From Photobacterium proteolyticum (GTDB taxonomy: Bacteria > Pseudomonadota > Gammaproteobacteria > Enterobacterales > Vibrionaceae): a stretch of DNA of 64,000 nt. A program made the translations under genes and the position numbers. The notes below the pieces were generated by a model. It saw only the letters and a program-made list of their open reading frames with translations, had not been told where the DNA came from and did not search any database. This document shows, piece by piece, positions 1 to 10,110 of the stretch. The first letter of the stretch is position 1; each line of letters opens with the position of its first letter. The DNA is taken from positions 285,845 to 349,844 of the forward strand of contig NZ_MJIL01000069.1 in NCBI RefSeq assembly GCF_001939735.1, given 5' to 3'.

Positions 1-6
1 AACCTT

Positions 7-1128
7 ATGCCTACCGCATTTATTTTTGTATTTTTTACTTCGTTTTGTAGCCTTTTCGTTTTTCGAAAAGTGGCAAAGCGTGTTGGTTTGGTTGATAAAC
101 CAAATGCTCGTAAACATCACCAAGGTGTAATCCCTCTAGTTGGTGGTGTCTCAATTTTTATTACATTAGCTATTACCTTCTTATTGTTTGCACATATAAC
201 ACCAGATGCTTTGCTATTTTTGGTTTGTGCCTTGATTTTGGTGATTACAGGGGTTGTTGATGATCGCTACGATATCAGTTTTAAGCTGAGGCTTATTATT
301 CAGGCTGGTGTGTCGTTTGCGATGATGCTGATTGGTGATAAGAGCCTTCATAATTTGGGTTACCTGATGGGCAGTGAAGCCATAGAGCTATCCGTTGCTG
401 CTAGTTATCTCATTACTGTTCTTGGTGTTATCGGTGCGATTAACGCTTTCAACATGGTCGATGGAATTGATGGGCTGCTTGGTGGTTTGGCATCTGTAAC
501 TTTTGGTGCGCTTGGCTTCATGTTCCTAGTTGACGGGAACATGGATTTGGCAATGACTTGTGGCTTGATCGTGACTGCAATCGTGCCATATATCATGTTA
601 AACCTTGGTTTTCCTCTAGGGCGCCGTTTTAAGGTATTTATGGGCGATGCCGGCAGTATCTTTATTGGTTTCACTGTAATTTGGTTGCTGATTGAAGCGA
701 CTCAAGGTGAGAACAATACCTATATTCGCCCGGTAACAGCATTATGGGTTATTGCGATTCCTCTTATGGATATGGCAACAATCATGGTTCGTCGTATAAG
801 AAAAGGGCAATCGCCGTTTAGGCCGGATCGTGAGCACCTTCATCATATTTGTCAACGTATTGGGCTTTCTTCAAGTATGTCGCTGTTCGTGATATGTACA
901 ATGGCTATAGTCATGGCAGGTGTTGGTATTTGGTCTGATATGGAGAAGATCAGTGAATCAGTAATGTTTGCTAGCTTCTTAGGTGTGTTTGCGGTTTACT
1001 TCTTTGTGATCAGCCATATCTGGCGTATTATTACCTTTATCCATAAGCTGTTTGGCACGAATAAACCTATTGATTTTAGTTTAGAAACGCAAGGCCAAGC
1101 TCCACAACAAACAAACTCAGAAAAATAA
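7..1128 (+). CDS. wecA: Undecaprenyl-phosphate GlcNAc-1-phosphate transferase, copy 1
   Basis: Inner-membrane enzyme that moves a sugar-1-phosphate (GlcNAc-1-P in the family) from the UDP-sugar to undecaprenyl phosphate, the first step of O-antigen, enterobacterial common antigen or capsule units. The 373 residues are mostly hydrophobic with many membrane segments. Visible family motifs are the Asp pair in VVDDRYD (residues 83-89), NAFNMVDGID (146-155), FMGDAGS (211-217) and HLHH (277-280). Length fits E. coli WecA. Only six bases precede the ATG, so a longer start cannot be excluded, but the N-terminus aligns with the second copy at 1641-2738. A stem-loop follows at 1162-1194. It probably ends a polysaccharide cluster lying left of the window (inference). 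Confidence 0.93.
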   Translation: MPTAFIFVFFTSFCSLFVFRKVAKRVGLVDKPNARKHHQGVIPLVGGVSIFITLAITFLLFAHITPDALLFLVCALILVITGVVDDRYDISFKLRLIIQAGVSFAMMLIGDKSLHNLGYLMGSEAIELSVAASYLITVLGVIGAINAFNMVDGIDGLLGGLASVTFGALGFMFLVDGNMDLAMTCGLIVTAIVPYIMLNLGFPLGRRFKVFMGDAGSIFIGFTVIWLLIEATQGENNTYIRPVTALWVIAIPLMDMATIMVRRIRKGQSPFRPDREHLHHICQRIGLSSSMSLFVICTMAIVMAGVGIWSDMEKISESVMFASFLGVFAVYFFVISHIWRIITFIHKLFGTNKPIDFSLETQGQAPQQTNSEK

Positions 1129-1161
1129 ATATATGCGGTAGCTAAGAGTGTTCGTACTTAT

Positions 1162-1194
1162 GCCCTGTTGTAATTGCCTAAATAGCAACAGGGC
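1162..1194 (+). terminator. Stem-loop after wecA copy 1
   Basis: GCCCTGTTG (1162-1170) pairs perfectly with CAACAGGGC (1186-1194) around a 15-base loop, followed by TTATTG. The T-run is poor, so this may be a weak terminator or an mRNA-stabilising 3' hairpin. Confidence 0.6.
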
Positions 1195-1231
1195 TTATTG
1201 CTATTAAGTGCTTTAATGAACATTGTTCTAC

Positions 1232-1405
1232 TTACTTCAAATATTCCTGCCTTCTATCTTCTCGTCTCATCGCCTTCGATTGTCTATCGTATTTTTCAAG
1301 CTCGTCTAGAAATAGAGATCCTTTCCACAGGGAAATAAAGCCTGCCTCGAAGATTGCATCAAAAAGTTCTTCTACTCTCCAGTTGAAAGTTGTTCTTTTT
1401 TGCAT
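1232..1405 (-). CDS. Hypothetical 57-aa basic protein
   Basis: Not recognised. The start is set at the ATG at 1405 because a perfect AGGAGG Shine-Dalgarno lies four bases upstream; an in-frame start further out (1468) has no such signal. The protein begins MQKRTTFNWRVEEL, has a moderately hydrophobic middle (FDAIFEAGFISLW) and a charged, Arg/Lys/Glu-rich end (about residues 38-57) that could be helical. There is no signal peptide, Cys pair or known domain. It lies alone between the two convergent wecA genes. The ribosome site makes translation plausible; function is unknown. Confidence 0.5.
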   Translation of the reverse strand: MQKRTTFNWRVEELFDAIFEAGFISLWKGSLFLDELEKYDRQSKAMRREDRRQEYLK

Positions 1406-1640
1406 ACATCCTCCTACTAACAGAGTTCTTGTTATAATCATGCTTCCGGTAATTTCATCATAATGCAATGTCGTTTAAATTACTGAAAGTATTGCTATGC
1501 CACATCGGAGCACAAATGAAGTGTAGCCTTTATATGGTAGGATGTAAGTAGCAGTTATGAGACGTCTTTAGATAATGTGACCTATAGAGGGTGCTGTTTA
1601 TACCTAAGCCATTAACAATGTACGTTTTATCTAGGGTTAA

Positions 1641-2738
1641 TTAGCTTCTGTTTTCTCTGTTGGCTCTCTTGCTGGCTAGTTCTGTCATATTGATGTTGAT
1701 CTTGCGAAGGAATGCCGTGATCCGCCAAATATGTGTGATAGACAGGTAGTAGGTAGCGAATAGCATAAGGAAAGCGTTGAACATGATTGATTCGCTCACC
1801 TTAGCTTGTTCACCAAGCACGCCGATATAGGCAAACAGTGATGCTAAACCACATATAGCAAGAAGGGTCATTCTTTGTGATAGGCCAATGCGCTGACAGA
1901 TGTGGTGAAGGTGTTCACGGTCAGGCTTAAACGGCGATTGTCCTTTGCGGATACGACGGATCATGATAGTTGTCATATCCATAAGTGGAAGAGCAATTAA
2001 CCACAACGCCGTTACTGGGCGAAGTGGTGTGCTTTCGCCTTGAGTCCCGTTGACCAAAAGCCAAATGACGGTGAAGCCAATGAATACACTACCGGCATCG
2101 CCCATAAATACCTTAAAGCGTTGTCCAAGCGGGAAGCCAAGGTTGAGCATGACATAGGGGATTGTTGCGATAACGATAACCAGGCAGAAATGGTAAAGAT
2201 CTAGCTGATGGTCAAGCCAGAACAGGTAGCCGAGCGATGAAAAGGTGACTGTAGCCAGACCTCCGAGTAATCCATCTATGCCATCAACCATATTAAAGGC
2301 ATTTATGGCTCCGAGAACAGCTAACGTTGTAATGAGGTAGCTCAATGGTGTGTTTAAGGTCAAATTGCCAAAGCCCAGTAAGTTACCGAGGCTGGCAAGG
2401 TACAGGCTGCCGAATTTAATCATGATGACAGACATCATGACTTGAATGACGAGTCGTGCTTTGAAGCTAATGTCGTATTTGTCATCTATTGCACCTGTGA
2501 AAACCAGAACCGAAGCACAGAACAGGTAAAGGTTAGTGTCTCTGGCCAGGTCTGGTGTCATGAATAGCGCAAGCGTTACGGTGCCAAAAATAGCGAGACC
2601 GCCGATAAGAGGAATAGTGCCAAGGTGCTGTTTTCTTCCAGATGGAACGTCGACGAGCTGGATCTTCTTGGCTACCTTTCGCAGCACAAACAGGCTGACG
2701 AAAGAAACGATAAAGATGAGAGCAAGTCCACTGTCCAT
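1641..2738 (-). CDS. wecA: Undecaprenyl-phosphate GlcNAc-1-phosphate transferase, copy 2
   Basis: Second intact WecA-family polyprenyl-phosphate sugar-1-P transferase (365 aa), convergent with copy 1. All key motifs are kept: DDKYD, NAFNMVDGIDGLLGG, RFKVFMGDAGS and the EHLHHICQRIG tail segment, so it should be catalytic. N-termini of both copies align residue for residue, which supports the ATG at 2738; an AAGG ribosome site precedes it. A 9-bp inverted repeat (2752-2787) lies just upstream in the leader. Sugar preference (GlcNAc, GalNAc or other) cannot be read from sequence. Whether it is an in-paralogue or was acquired with a glycan cluster needs a tree. Confidence 0.92.
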   Translation of the reverse strand: MDSGLALIFIVSFVSLFVLRKVAKKIQLVDVPSGRKQHLGTIPLIGGLAIFGTVTLALFMTPDLARDTNLYLFCASVLVFTGAIDDKYDISFKARLVIQVMMSVIMIKFGSLYLASLGNLLGFGNLTLNTPLSYLITTLAVLGAINAFNMVDGIDGLLGGLATVTFSSLGYLFWLDHQLDLYHFCLVIVIATIPYVMLNLGFPLGQRFKVFMGDAGSVFIGFTVIWLLVNGTQGESTPLRPVTALWLIALPLMDMTTIMIRRIRKGQSPFKPDREHLHHICQRIGLSQRMTLLAICGLASLFAYIGVLGEQAKVSESIMFNAFLMLFATYYLSITHIWRITAFLRKININMTELASKRANRENRS

Positions 2739-3164
2739 AGGGATGACCTTTTAGATATAAGCAAAAAACTGACATATGTTATATCTATTACGGATGACAT
2801 TAAAGTTACATATGCAATAAGTGGTTCGCTAAATTGGTAATAGCGAGTAAGGTAACGTTTTAGAAATGTTTATTGCGTATATTTAAAATTTTATACTAGC
2901 CTTGAAGGCTTGGTAATGAACTATTTTGTTGTACCTTACTATGTGAAATTTTATGTGTCACCACAAGGTGTGTCAAAATTGCTATTGTCTTTTTTTTAAG
3001 ACTGTTGGTTACCGTTTATCACGTTTATCTTTCCCCTAGTACTATATCGCTCGCATGAATGGTTTTTTTTCCGTGATATGTCTCTAGCAAAATATTGTGA
3101 ACGCTTACCCTTCGTTATGCTTTTGCCATCATCGGTGCAGGCTCACAAACCATAGGGCAAAAGA
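2739..3164. other. Divergent intergenic region, wecA copy 2 / beta-CASP gene
   Basis: A/T-rich 426-base spacer between divergent genes that must hold both promoters. It contains a 9-bp inverted repeat, TAGATATAA (2752-2760) with TTATATCTA (2779-2787), ending 14 bases before the wecA start codon on the minus strand, and a short GCCTTGAAGGC hairpin at about 2899-2909. I see no convincing open frame or clear -35/-10 pair. Confidence 0.5.
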
Positions 3165-4571
3165 GTGAACATTATCCATCATGGTGCTCGTACTGGCGTA
3201 ACGGGCTCGTGTCATGAGATACGAATCGGCAACTACGGACTGCTTATTGATTGCGGCTTGTTCCAGGGAGAGGAAGGCGGGCGCCTGTTAGATATTGATT
3301 TTCCAATCGAGCATATACGTGCGCTATTGCTAACACACTGTCATATTGATCATGTTGGGCGTTTGCCCTGGTTATTGGCGGCGGGCTTTCGTGGGCCGAT
3401 TTATGCCACAGAAGCAACGGCTGCGTTATTGCCGTTAATGCTGGAGGATGGCCTAAAAATCCACCTTGGGCTGAATAAGGTTCAGTGCAGCAGGTTTACC
3501 CAATTGGTACAGCAGCTTTTAAAGCCTATTCCTTTTGATTGTCGTGTCGAGCTGATTTTGCCTAGTAGTGAGTTGGTAAGTATCTGCTTTCGCCCTGCCG
3601 GCCATATTCTGGGGTCGGCCTATATCGAGCTTGTATTGCCGGAAGAAGGGCAGATAAGTCATTCCTGTGGGCGTAAAGTCGTTTTTTCCGGCGATCTTGG
3701 CTCCTCGAATACGCCATTGCATGTTGACCCTCAATCACCCGAACAGATTGACACACTGGTAATAGAAAGCACTTATGGTAACAAGCAGCATCAGTCTGTT
3801 TGTCATCGTGAGCGACACTTAACTTCACTCATAGACCGTTCTCTTAAAGATGGTGGGGCAATATTGATCCCTGCGTTTAGCGTCGGTCGTACCCAGGAAT
3901 TGCTGTTCGATATAGAGAATTTGATAGCCAAGGCAATGAAAGGCATTTCTAAACAAGTTGACTCTACAGTGAATTGGCATCAACTTCCTGTGATCCTGGA
4001 TTCTCCTTTGGCAATGGAAGTTACGCAGCAGTATGTTACTTTCCAGCGGCTATGGGCAAAAGAGGCTAAGCAGCGGGTGATCAGCGGGCGGCATCCCTTG
4101 TCTTTTGAGCAGTGCGTGACTATCAATCAGCACTCTGATCATATTGCGCTTGTTAATCGACTGAAAGCGACTGGAGAGCCTGCGATTGTTGTTGCAGCAA
4201 GCGGGATGTGTGCTGGTGGTCGGATTATGAACTATCTTGAATCTTTACTGCCGGAGCCCCAAACGGATGTAGTGATGGTGGGATATCAGGCGAGAGGGAC
4301 CTTGGGGCGCCAGCTCTTGGAGCAGCCTAAATCTGTTGATATTAATAATCGTCGGGTAGAAGTGAATGCAGCTATCCATTCGCTGTCGGGTTACTCTGCT
4401 CATGCCGATCAGGATGATTTGATTCAGTTTGTGGCAAATATCAAGAATGGTCCTTCGCAAATTCGGATTGTCCATGGTGATGTTGCCGCACAGGAAGCCT
4501 TGGCTCAAAAACTGGCTGTAGTAAAACCTGATTGCGAGATCATCGTAACAGCAAGCGAAACGCTGGATTAA
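3165..4571 (+). CDS. MBL-fold / beta-CASP metallo-hydrolase (RNA-processing exonuclease family)
   Basis: Metallo-beta-lactamase superfamily protein with a beta-CASP insert, the architecture of CPSF73/Ysh1-like RNA nucleases. Seen in order: zinc-binding HCHIDH (residues 58-63), the HILGS and FSGDLG strands, STYG, the beta-CASP IPAFSVGRTQELL block, VVAASGMCAGGR, SGYSAHADQ and the late IVHGD motif. Length of 468 aa fits the bacterial family. The start is a GTG with AGGG eight bases upstream; no ATG lies nearby. Nuclease activity is inferred from the family. The neighbours are glycan genes with no obvious functional link. Confidence 0.85.
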   Translation: MNIIHHGARTGVTGSCHEIRIGNYGLLIDCGLFQGEEGGRLLDIDFPIEHIRALLLTHCHIDHVGRLPWLLAAGFRGPIYATEATAALLPLMLEDGLKIHLGLNKVQCSRFTQLVQQLLKPIPFDCRVELILPSSELVSICFRPAGHILGSAYIELVLPEEGQISHSCGRKVVFSGDLGSSNTPLHVDPQSPEQIDTLVIESTYGNKQHQSVCHRERHLTSLIDRSLKDGGAILIPAFSVGRTQELLFDIENLIAKAMKGISKQVDSTVNWHQLPVILDSPLAMEVTQQYVTFQRLWAKEAKQRVISGRHPLSFEQCVTINQHSDHIALVNRLKATGEPAIVVAASGMCAGGRIMNYLESLLPEPQTDVVMVGYQARGTLGRQLLEQPKSVDINNRRVEVNAAIHSLSGYSAHADQDDLIQFVANIKNGPSQIRIVHGDVAAQEALAQKLAVVKPDCEIIVTASETLD

Positions 4572-4725
4572 TAGGCCGGATAATTTTAAGACGAGTTAAA
4601 TAATCATGTCATAAAGCGTTAAAACGACTACTCTACAATAGTGACCTTATACGGTGCTTTATAAGTATTGTTACAATATGAATTATTCCCTAAAAGCTGA
4701 AAATTGAATGATTTGAGGTTTAGTA

Positions 4726-5892
4726 ATGCATATTACTGTTGTAGGAACAGGATACGTCGGGTTGTCTAATGCCGTGTTGTTAGCACAGAACAATGAGGTG
4801 ATAGCTCTTGATATTCTTGAAGACAAAGTAAGCCTAATCAATCAGCAAATTTCTCCTATAGAGGATAAAGAAATTAGCGAGTTCCTGATTGGGCGGGAGT
4901 TAAATCTAGTTGCCATGATAGATAAGCAGTGTGCTTATGAGAAGGCAGAGTATGTGATCATCGCGACACCGACCGACTATGATCCGGTGACAAATCACTT
5001 TGATACCTCTTCGGTCGAAAGTGTGATTAAAGATGTGATGGCAATCAATCCCGAAGCGGTGATGGTCATCAAATCTACGGTACCTGTTGGCTATACCGAG
5101 CGAGTTAAACAAGAACTCGGTTGTGAGAACCTTATTTTTTCGCCTGAATTCCTGCGTGAAGGGAAGGCACTGTTAGATAATCTTTATCCTTCCCGGATTA
5201 TCGTGGGTGAGCGCTCAGAGCGTGCAAAGCGTTTTGCAGAGCTTTTGGTACAGGGGGCGGCAAAAGAAGATATTGAGGTGTTGTTTTCGGAATCGACCGA
5301 AGCTGAGGCGGTAAAGCTATTTTCTAATACGTATCTTGCTATGCGGGTGGCCTACTTTAATGAGCTGGATTCTTACGCTGAAAAACATGGCCTCGACAGT
5401 CGCAAGATCATCGAGGGTGTTGGGTTAGACCCTCGTATCGGCTCTCATTATAACAATCCGTCTTTTGGTTACGGTGGTTACTGCTTGCCAAAGGATACCA
5501 AGCAACTACTGGCAAACTACCAGGAAGTACCGAACAATATCATTGGCGCTATTGTGGAGGCGAATAGAACCCGTAAGGATTTTATTGCTGATTCGATCAT
5601 CAGCAAGCGGCCGAGTGTGGTGGGTATTTTTCGCCTGATCATGAAGAGTGGTTCTGATAACTTTCGTGCCTCTTCCATTCAGGGCATCATGAAACGTATT
5701 AAAGCGAAAGGTATAGAGGTTGTTGTGTATGAGCCAGTGTTACAGGAAGAGGAGTTTTTTAACTCTCAGGTGATCACTGACCTTGAGCAGTTCAAGCTCA
5801 TGTCTGACGTAATTGTTTCAAACCGCATGGCAGCAGAGCTCGAAGATGTTGCCGATAAGCTTTATACCCGCGATTTGTTCGGGGAAGATTGA
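4726..5892 (+). CDS. ugd: UDP-glucose 6-dehydrogenase
   Basis: Cytosolic NAD-dependent oxidation of UDP-glucose to UDP-glucuronate, a precursor for capsule, LPS and related glycans. The 388-aa protein begins with a Rossmann motif ([13 protein letters not shown], residues 5-17), carries the KSTVPVGYT loop (116-124), the [14 protein letters not shown] helix with the catalytic Lys region (197-214), and [13 protein letters not shown] with nucleophile Cys253. GAGG is eight bases before the ATG. Transcribed alone; galU, which makes its substrate, lies 26 kb away. Function is secure at family level. Confidence 0.95.
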   Translation: MHITVVGTGYVGLSNAVLLAQNNEVIALDILEDKVSLINQQISPIEDKEISEFLIGRELNLVAMIDKQCAYEKAEYVIIATPTDYDPVTNHFDTSSVESVIKDVMAINPEAVMVIKSTVPVGYTERVKQELGCENLIFSPEFLREGKALLDNLYPSRIIVGERSERAKRFAELLVQGAAKEDIEVLFSESTEAEAVKLFSNTYLAMRVAYFNELDSYAEKHGLDSRKIIEGVGLDPRIGSHYNNPSFGYGGYCLPKDTKQLLANYQEVPNNIIGAIVEANRTRKDFIADSIISKRPSVVGIFRLIMKSGSDNFRASSIQGIMKRIKAKGIEVVVYEPVLQEEEFFNSQVITDLEQFKLMSDVIVSNRMAAELEDVADKLYTRDLFGED

Positions 5893-5929
5893 TTAGTGAA
5901 CAACAGGTTCGAGTAACGAGAAGAGAGTG

Positions 5930-5973
5930 GCGAGACAGGCGAATAATTTTGAAAGGATTTTATCGCCTCTCGA
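5930..5973. terminator. Imperfect hairpin between convergent ugd and manB
   Basis: An arm reading GCGAGACAGGCGA (about 5930-5942) faces ATCGCCTCTCGA (about 5962-5973), with a T/A-rich loop. It sits between two convergent genes and includes the CTCGATACTC word (5969-5978) of the dispersed repeat discussed in the findings. Probably a two-way terminator (inference). Confidence 0.4.
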
Positions 5974-6044
5974 TACTCTCATCTAGCTTCTCACGTTTAT
6001 TAGAAATGCCAATGTCACACATTATATGGACACCAAAGTATCTA

Positions 6045-7409
6045 TCATTGTCGTAGCAAATCTAATATTTCTCGCGTTTTTTCTTCCATTAATGGAATAT
6101 TTCGCCGAGATTCTACATTAAGGCGAACTACTGGTTCGGTATTTGATGAGCGTAAGTTAAAACGCCAACCTTCAAACTCTATACTTATACCGTCAGTCTC
6201 ATCAACTATCAAAGCATCAGATTCAAATGAACTTCGTACACGAGATATTGCTGCTTGAGGGTCTTTTAATTTAGAGTTTATTTCACCAGATGAGGGATAT
6301 GCTTCGATACGACTCTTTACCGTTTCAGATAATTTCATATTATTAACAGAAAGAAGTTCAGTAACCAATAGCCACGGTATCATTCCACTATCACAATAAG
6401 CGAAATCTCTGAAGTAATGGTGAGCACTCATTTCCCCCCCATACACAGCATCCTCCTTGCGCATACGTTCTTTAATAAAGGCGTGTCCGGTTTTTGTCAT
6501 AACAGGCTCGCCACCACCAGCATTCACAATATCGATAGTGTTCCAGCTTAAGCGTGGATCATGAATGATCTTCGAACCTGAGTATTTCTGCAAAAAGACT
6601 TCCGCTAATAGGCCGACGATATAGTAACCTTCGATAAATGTTCCTTCCTCATCAAACAAGAAACAGCGATCAAAATCACCATCCCAGGCAATACCCATAT
6701 CAGCTTTATGTTCTACCACCGCATTTGCAGTATCAGCACGACACTCAGGAAGTAATGGGTTTGGGATGCCATTCGGGAAGTTGCCATCCGCTTTATGATG
6801 AATCTTGATGAATTCAACTGGCACACTAAGTGCGCCAAAACGCTTTTCGATTTCATCAATCACATGACCTGCTGCCCCGTTACCAGAGTTCACCACCAGC
6901 TTAATAGGTTTTATGTTGCCGGGAGTAATGTAAGTCATCAGGTGATCAACATAAGGCACTAGGTTGGATTGCTTGATTAATACGCCACGTTGAGTGACTT
7001 CAGGAAATTCATTTCTCTCCGCAAGGGCTTGAATATCGCGAAGCCCGGTATCGTCACTGATTGGCTTTGCGTTTTCACGAACCAGCTTCATACCATTGTA
7101 GTTCATCGGGTTATGGCTGGCAGTCACTTCAATACCGCCATCAACCCCCAAGAATTGGGTTGCAAAATAAATCTCTTCGGTTCCTGTCATACCAATGTCA
7201 ATCACATCAACACCAGCATCCGTCAAGCCTTTTGATAACGCAGATTTTAATTCCTCAGAAGTGAGGCGTACATCACCTCCAACCACGACGGTTTGAGGTT
7301 TTAAGTGTTCTCCATAAGCACGCCCTATACGATAGGCTATGTCAGAATTTAATTCGTTACCCAGTTGTCCACGAATGTCATAGGCTTTAAAGCAAGTTAA
7401 GTTTTTCAC
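6045..7409 (-). CDS. manB: Phosphomannomutase (CpsG/ManB type)
   Basis: Interconverts mannose-6-phosphate and mannose-1-phosphate for GDP-mannose synthesis. The 454 aa match E. coli CpsG closely from end to end in memory: FKAYDIRG at the N-terminus, TASHNPMN with the phospho-Ser at about residue 98, metal site [18 protein letters not shown] and the substrate motif [10 protein letters not shown] near the C-terminus. The start is GTG with GAGGG ten bases upstream. The usual partner manC (GDP-mannose pyrophosphorylase) is not in the window, so it stands as an orphan beside ugd and a GfcA-like gene. Confidence 0.93.
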   Translation of the reverse strand: MKNLTCFKAYDIRGQLGNELNSDIAYRIGRAYGEHLKPQTVVVGGDVRLTSEELKSALSKGLTDAGVDVIDIGMTGTEEIYFATQFLGVDGGIEVTASHNPMNYNGMKLVRENAKPISDDTGLRDIQALAERNEFPEVTQRGVLIKQSNLVPYVDHLMTYITPGNIKPIKLVVNSGNGAAGHVIDEIEKRFGALSVPVEFIKIHHKADGNFPNGIPNPLLPECRADTANAVVEHKADMGIAWDGDFDRCFLFDEEGTFIEGYYIVGLLAEVFLQKYSGSKIIHDPRLSWNTIDIVNAGGGEPVMTKTGHAFIKERMRKEDAVYGGEMSAHHYFRDFAYCDSGMIPWLLVTELLSVNNMKLSETVKSRIEAYPSSGEINSKLKDPQAAISRVRSSFESDALIVDETDGISIEFEGWRFNLRSSNTEPVVRLNVESRRNIPLMEEKTREILDLLRQ

Positions 7410-7670
7410 TTATTAGTATCCCTCACCTTGCGAGTAAATGCGGACTATGTAACTTTCATCCAATAATTTACCGGTTTGCACTTTAATAATATCTAGTGGA
7501 GTTTTTCCTGATTATCAAATGAATATCATCTCGTTTCTTTTTGTCTTGCCTTCATCACTTTCTCACCTTTAAGACTATCGGGATCTCCTTGTTAACTTGC
7601 CTATCGATCCCGGTAACTCTCCTATACTTACATTCATATCAATAAACTCGCTTATGTGTTCGGGGATGAT

Positions 7671-7991
7671 ATGAATAAATCAATAATTGCACTTTTTTGT
7701 GCCGGGATGATGAGCATGTCTGCATGCGCGGCAGACGCGACTAGTTCGCAATCAGCCTCTAGAGCTGCGACCAATACCTCGACGGCTACATCGGTGAATG
7801 CGGCTTCTCAAGCTACGGCTGAAGCTAAGGGAACGGCTGCCGGAATTGATACCGCGATGGCGGCCTCTGCGGGTGGTTTAACGGCGACAGTATTAGCTGT
7901 GGGTGTAGCAGCAATCGTTATTGGTGTGGCGGTGTCAGATACCGGCGGCGGTGACGATCCGGCACCACCGGTAACTGTTCAGGCTGAGTAG
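7671..7991 (+). CDS. GfcA/YjbE-like small exported polysaccharide-locus protein
   Basis: A 106-aa protein with a signal peptide (MNKSIIALFCAGMMSMSACAADA), an Ala/Ser/Thr-rich middle, a hydrophobic stretch (about residues 62-85) and a GGGDDPAPP tail. Composition and layout resemble the small GfcA (YmcD) and YjbE proteins that head group-4-capsule-type operons in E. coli. Here no gfcB-D/yjbF-H homologues follow: the next gene is mnmC on the other strand. The SACA segment could be a lipobox but is loose. Start chosen at the ATG at 7671 after GGGGA; a GTG at 7656 is also in frame. Function unknown; the family link is moderate. Confidence 0.65.
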   Translation: MNKSIIALFCAGMMSMSACAADATSSQSASRAATNTSTATSVNAASQATAEAKGTAAGIDTAMAASAGGLTATVLAVGVAAIVIGVAVSDTGGGDDPAPPVTVQAE

Positions 7992-8009
7992 AACTCAGTG
8001 TGAGTGTCT

Positions 8010-8085
8010 AGAGACGAGTATCGAAAAAAAGCGCTTTCTTGCCTTTTCTCGTATCTCTAAACTCGCCTCTCGATAACTCGGCTTC
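8010..8085. repeat. CGAGTATCGA dispersed-repeat cluster
   Basis: The spacer between convergent gfcA-like and mnmC genes carries GACGAGTATCGA (8013-8024), then CTCGTATCTCT and CTCGCCTCTCGATAACTCG in opposite sense, so the segment can fold back on itself. The same words recur at 5969, 11570, 11882, 12009 and 14497. Confidence 0.5.
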
Positions 8086-10110
8086 TTACAATTTCTTCCC
8101 TTTAACTAACCTGCGTACCCACATCCGTCCCGGATGTAGGGCATCTAGCACATCATTAGGTAGCGGCAGCGGATCGCCGCAGATCTGTGATGCCAGCAGT
8201 TCACCTAGCAAAGGAGCAGAGCTTAATCCGCGAGAGCCTAAACCTATCATCGAGTAGAGGTTCGGATAAGCTGGAACATTCTCTGCGCTGTCTTGTTGTT
8301 CTCTCAAATCAGCATATTGCTCGATCAATGTCTCGTAGTTGCAAACATCGCCGACAAACGGCAGGTGGTCACGACTGGCACAGCGAACGCCTACGCGAGC
8401 CTGCTTTTCAGTCATATCGATCTCTGCAGGCCAGTTAGCATCTGGCAGGCAGTCAACTAGCCGCTGCTTGTTATCAACATGTTCTTCCTCGCTAAACGCT
8501 AGATCGGTACTGCCGCGGCGGTAGCTGGCACCAATACAGTGACTTTGAGTTGCGGTGTTGGCTGGTGTCAGGTAGCCGTCATAGCAAAGCACCGTTTTTA
8601 GTTGCGATAGCGATTTATTGGTGGGGATATGACTGACCTGCCCCCTGACCGAATAGGCGGGAATGGCCTGAGTTTGTTCAAATTCTGCAAAACGGTGACC
8701 GTTGGCAACAATAACCGCTGCATGCTGGTATTGGTTTGCCGCACTATCAGTGAGTACCCAGCCGGTTTGATCATCGTGCTGAGTAAGTTTGCAGATATCT
8801 GTATTGCTTTTGAGTGTCAGGCGGCCACTTTCTTGTGCTAGCTGGATGAGGGCGCGGGTGAGTTCCTGAGGGCATAGCCAGCCGCCAAGCGGGTAGCTTA
8901 CGCTGCTATGGCCCGACGGGATGCCGGTAACTTGTTCGGTTTGCTCGGCATCTAGCTGTCTAATCAGGGTGTCGGGAAACCCGCCCTCCATCATTTTTCC
9001 AAGCTTTTTCTCTGCTGTTTCATTCCAGGCTAGCTGGGTGACACCACACCATTCATGGGCAAAGGATTTTTTCTCGGCAGCTTGTTCGACAAACTGACGG
9101 GCATAGAGGAAGGCCGGAGCAAAGAAGCGAGATAACGCATCATTAGAGCCATTAAGCAGTGGGTAGACTGCGCCCTGGCGATTTCCTGAGGCACCTTCAG
9201 CCGGCAGAGGATCGGCACAATATAAGGTAACGTCCATTCCACGGCGTACCAGCGATAATGCCGTGGTTGCCGAGCCGACACCGCCACCGATAATGGCAAT
9301 ATCACGGGTATGTTCAGCGCTGGTGCGTGCATACCAAGGCTTATAGTTCGCCTGGTGCTGACGTTGGTTCAGCGTGCCTGCCAGCATTTCCCGTTTTGTG
9401 CCAAACCCCTTCACCTTGCTCATCTCGAAACCGGCGTCGATCAAGCCGCGTCGAACAAAGCCTGCTGCCGTAAATGTTGCTGTACTGCAGCCGACGCGCG
9501 CCAGCTTGGCCATGCCGTCAAACAGGTTCTGATTCCACATCTCCGGGTTTTTGCTCGGCGCGAAACCATCTAAGAACCAGGCATCCACGATACCGTCATC
9601 ATTGGTCCATACTTGAGGCATACACTCTTTGATATCGCCAAACCATAAGTCGAGGGTGATCATGCCATCTTCCAGCACAATACGCTGGCAATCGGCAACG
9701 GCTGGCGGGTAATGGGCATGGAGCTGTTCGGCTAGTTCGGACAGCTCGGGCCAGGACTGGTGAGCTTTGATTAAATCGGCTTTGGTGACCGGAAACTTCT
9801 CGAAACTGATGAAGTGAAGCTCTTTGGTGGCTGCATTCGGGTGAGCCTTGCGAAAGGCTTTGAACCATTGCCAGACGGCCAGGAAGTTGAGGCCGGTACC
9901 AAATCCGGTTTCGGCCACGACAAAGCGGCGGCGGTTGAAGGTTTCCCAACGTTCGGGTAAGCCATTTTGTTTGAGAAAAACATAGCGTGTTTCTTCTAAC
10001 CCATTGGTATTGGAGAAATAAACATCGTCAAAGTCATTGGATACCGGGGTACCGGACTCGTTCCAGTCAAGAATGGCATTTTCAATGCGCTTGTTAGACA
10101 ACTCAGACAA
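8086..10110 (-). CDS. mnmC: Bifunctional tRNA wobble-uridine methyltransferase / FAD oxidoreductase MnmC
   Basis: Completes mnm5s2U at the wobble position of tRNAs: the C-terminal FAD oxidase removes the carboxymethyl group and the N-terminal SAM methyltransferase adds the methyl. In 674 aa, the N-terminal part has [20 protein letters not shown], the SAM loop [10 protein letters not shown], and [18 protein letters not shown]; the C-terminal part opens with the FAD motif [16 protein letters not shown] and ends with [17 protein letters not shown]. The start is TTG at 10110 with GAGG about eight bases upstream, and the N-terminus matches the E. coli length. Divergent from fabB, as in E. coli. 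Confidence 0.95.
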   Translation of the reverse strand: MSELSNKRIENAILDWNESGTPVSNDFDDVYFSNTNGLEETRYVFLKQNGLPERWETFNRRRFVVAETGFGTGLNFLAVWQWFKAFRKAHPNAATKELHFISFEKFPVTKADLIKAHQSWPELSELAEQLHAHYPPAVADCQRIVLEDGMITLDLWFGDIKECMPQVWTNDDGIVDAWFLDGFAPSKNPEMWNQNLFDGMAKLARVGCSTATFTAAGFVRRGLIDAGFEMSKVKGFGTKREMLAGTLNQRQHQANYKPWYARTSAEHTRDIAIIGGGVGSATTALSLVRRGMDVTLYCADPLPAEGASGNRQGAVYPLLNGSNDALSRFFAPAFLYARQFVEQAAEKKSFAHEWCGVTQLAWNETAEKKLGKMMEGGFPDTLIRQLDAEQTEQVTGIPSGHSSVSYPLGGWLCPQELTRALIQLAQESGRLTLKSNTDICKLTQHDDQTGWVLTDSAANQYQHAAVIVANGHRFAEFEQTQAIPAYSVRGQVSHIPTNKSLSQLKTVLCYDGYLTPANTATQSHCIGASYRRGSTDLAFSEEEHVDNKQRLVDCLPDANWPAEIDMTEKQARVGVRCASRDHLPFVGDVCNYETLIEQYADLREQQDSAENVPAYPNLYSMIGLGSRGLSSAPLLGELLASQICGDPLPLPNDVLDALHPGRMWVRRLVKGKKL

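Noticed and set aside
1135-1142. GCGGTAGC, the core of the RfaH ops element, just after wecA copy 1
   Set aside because: Flanking ops bases do not match, and no plus-strand operon follows: the next element is a stem-loop. A second GGCGGTAGC at 47864 lies in the end of alaA, antisense to it.
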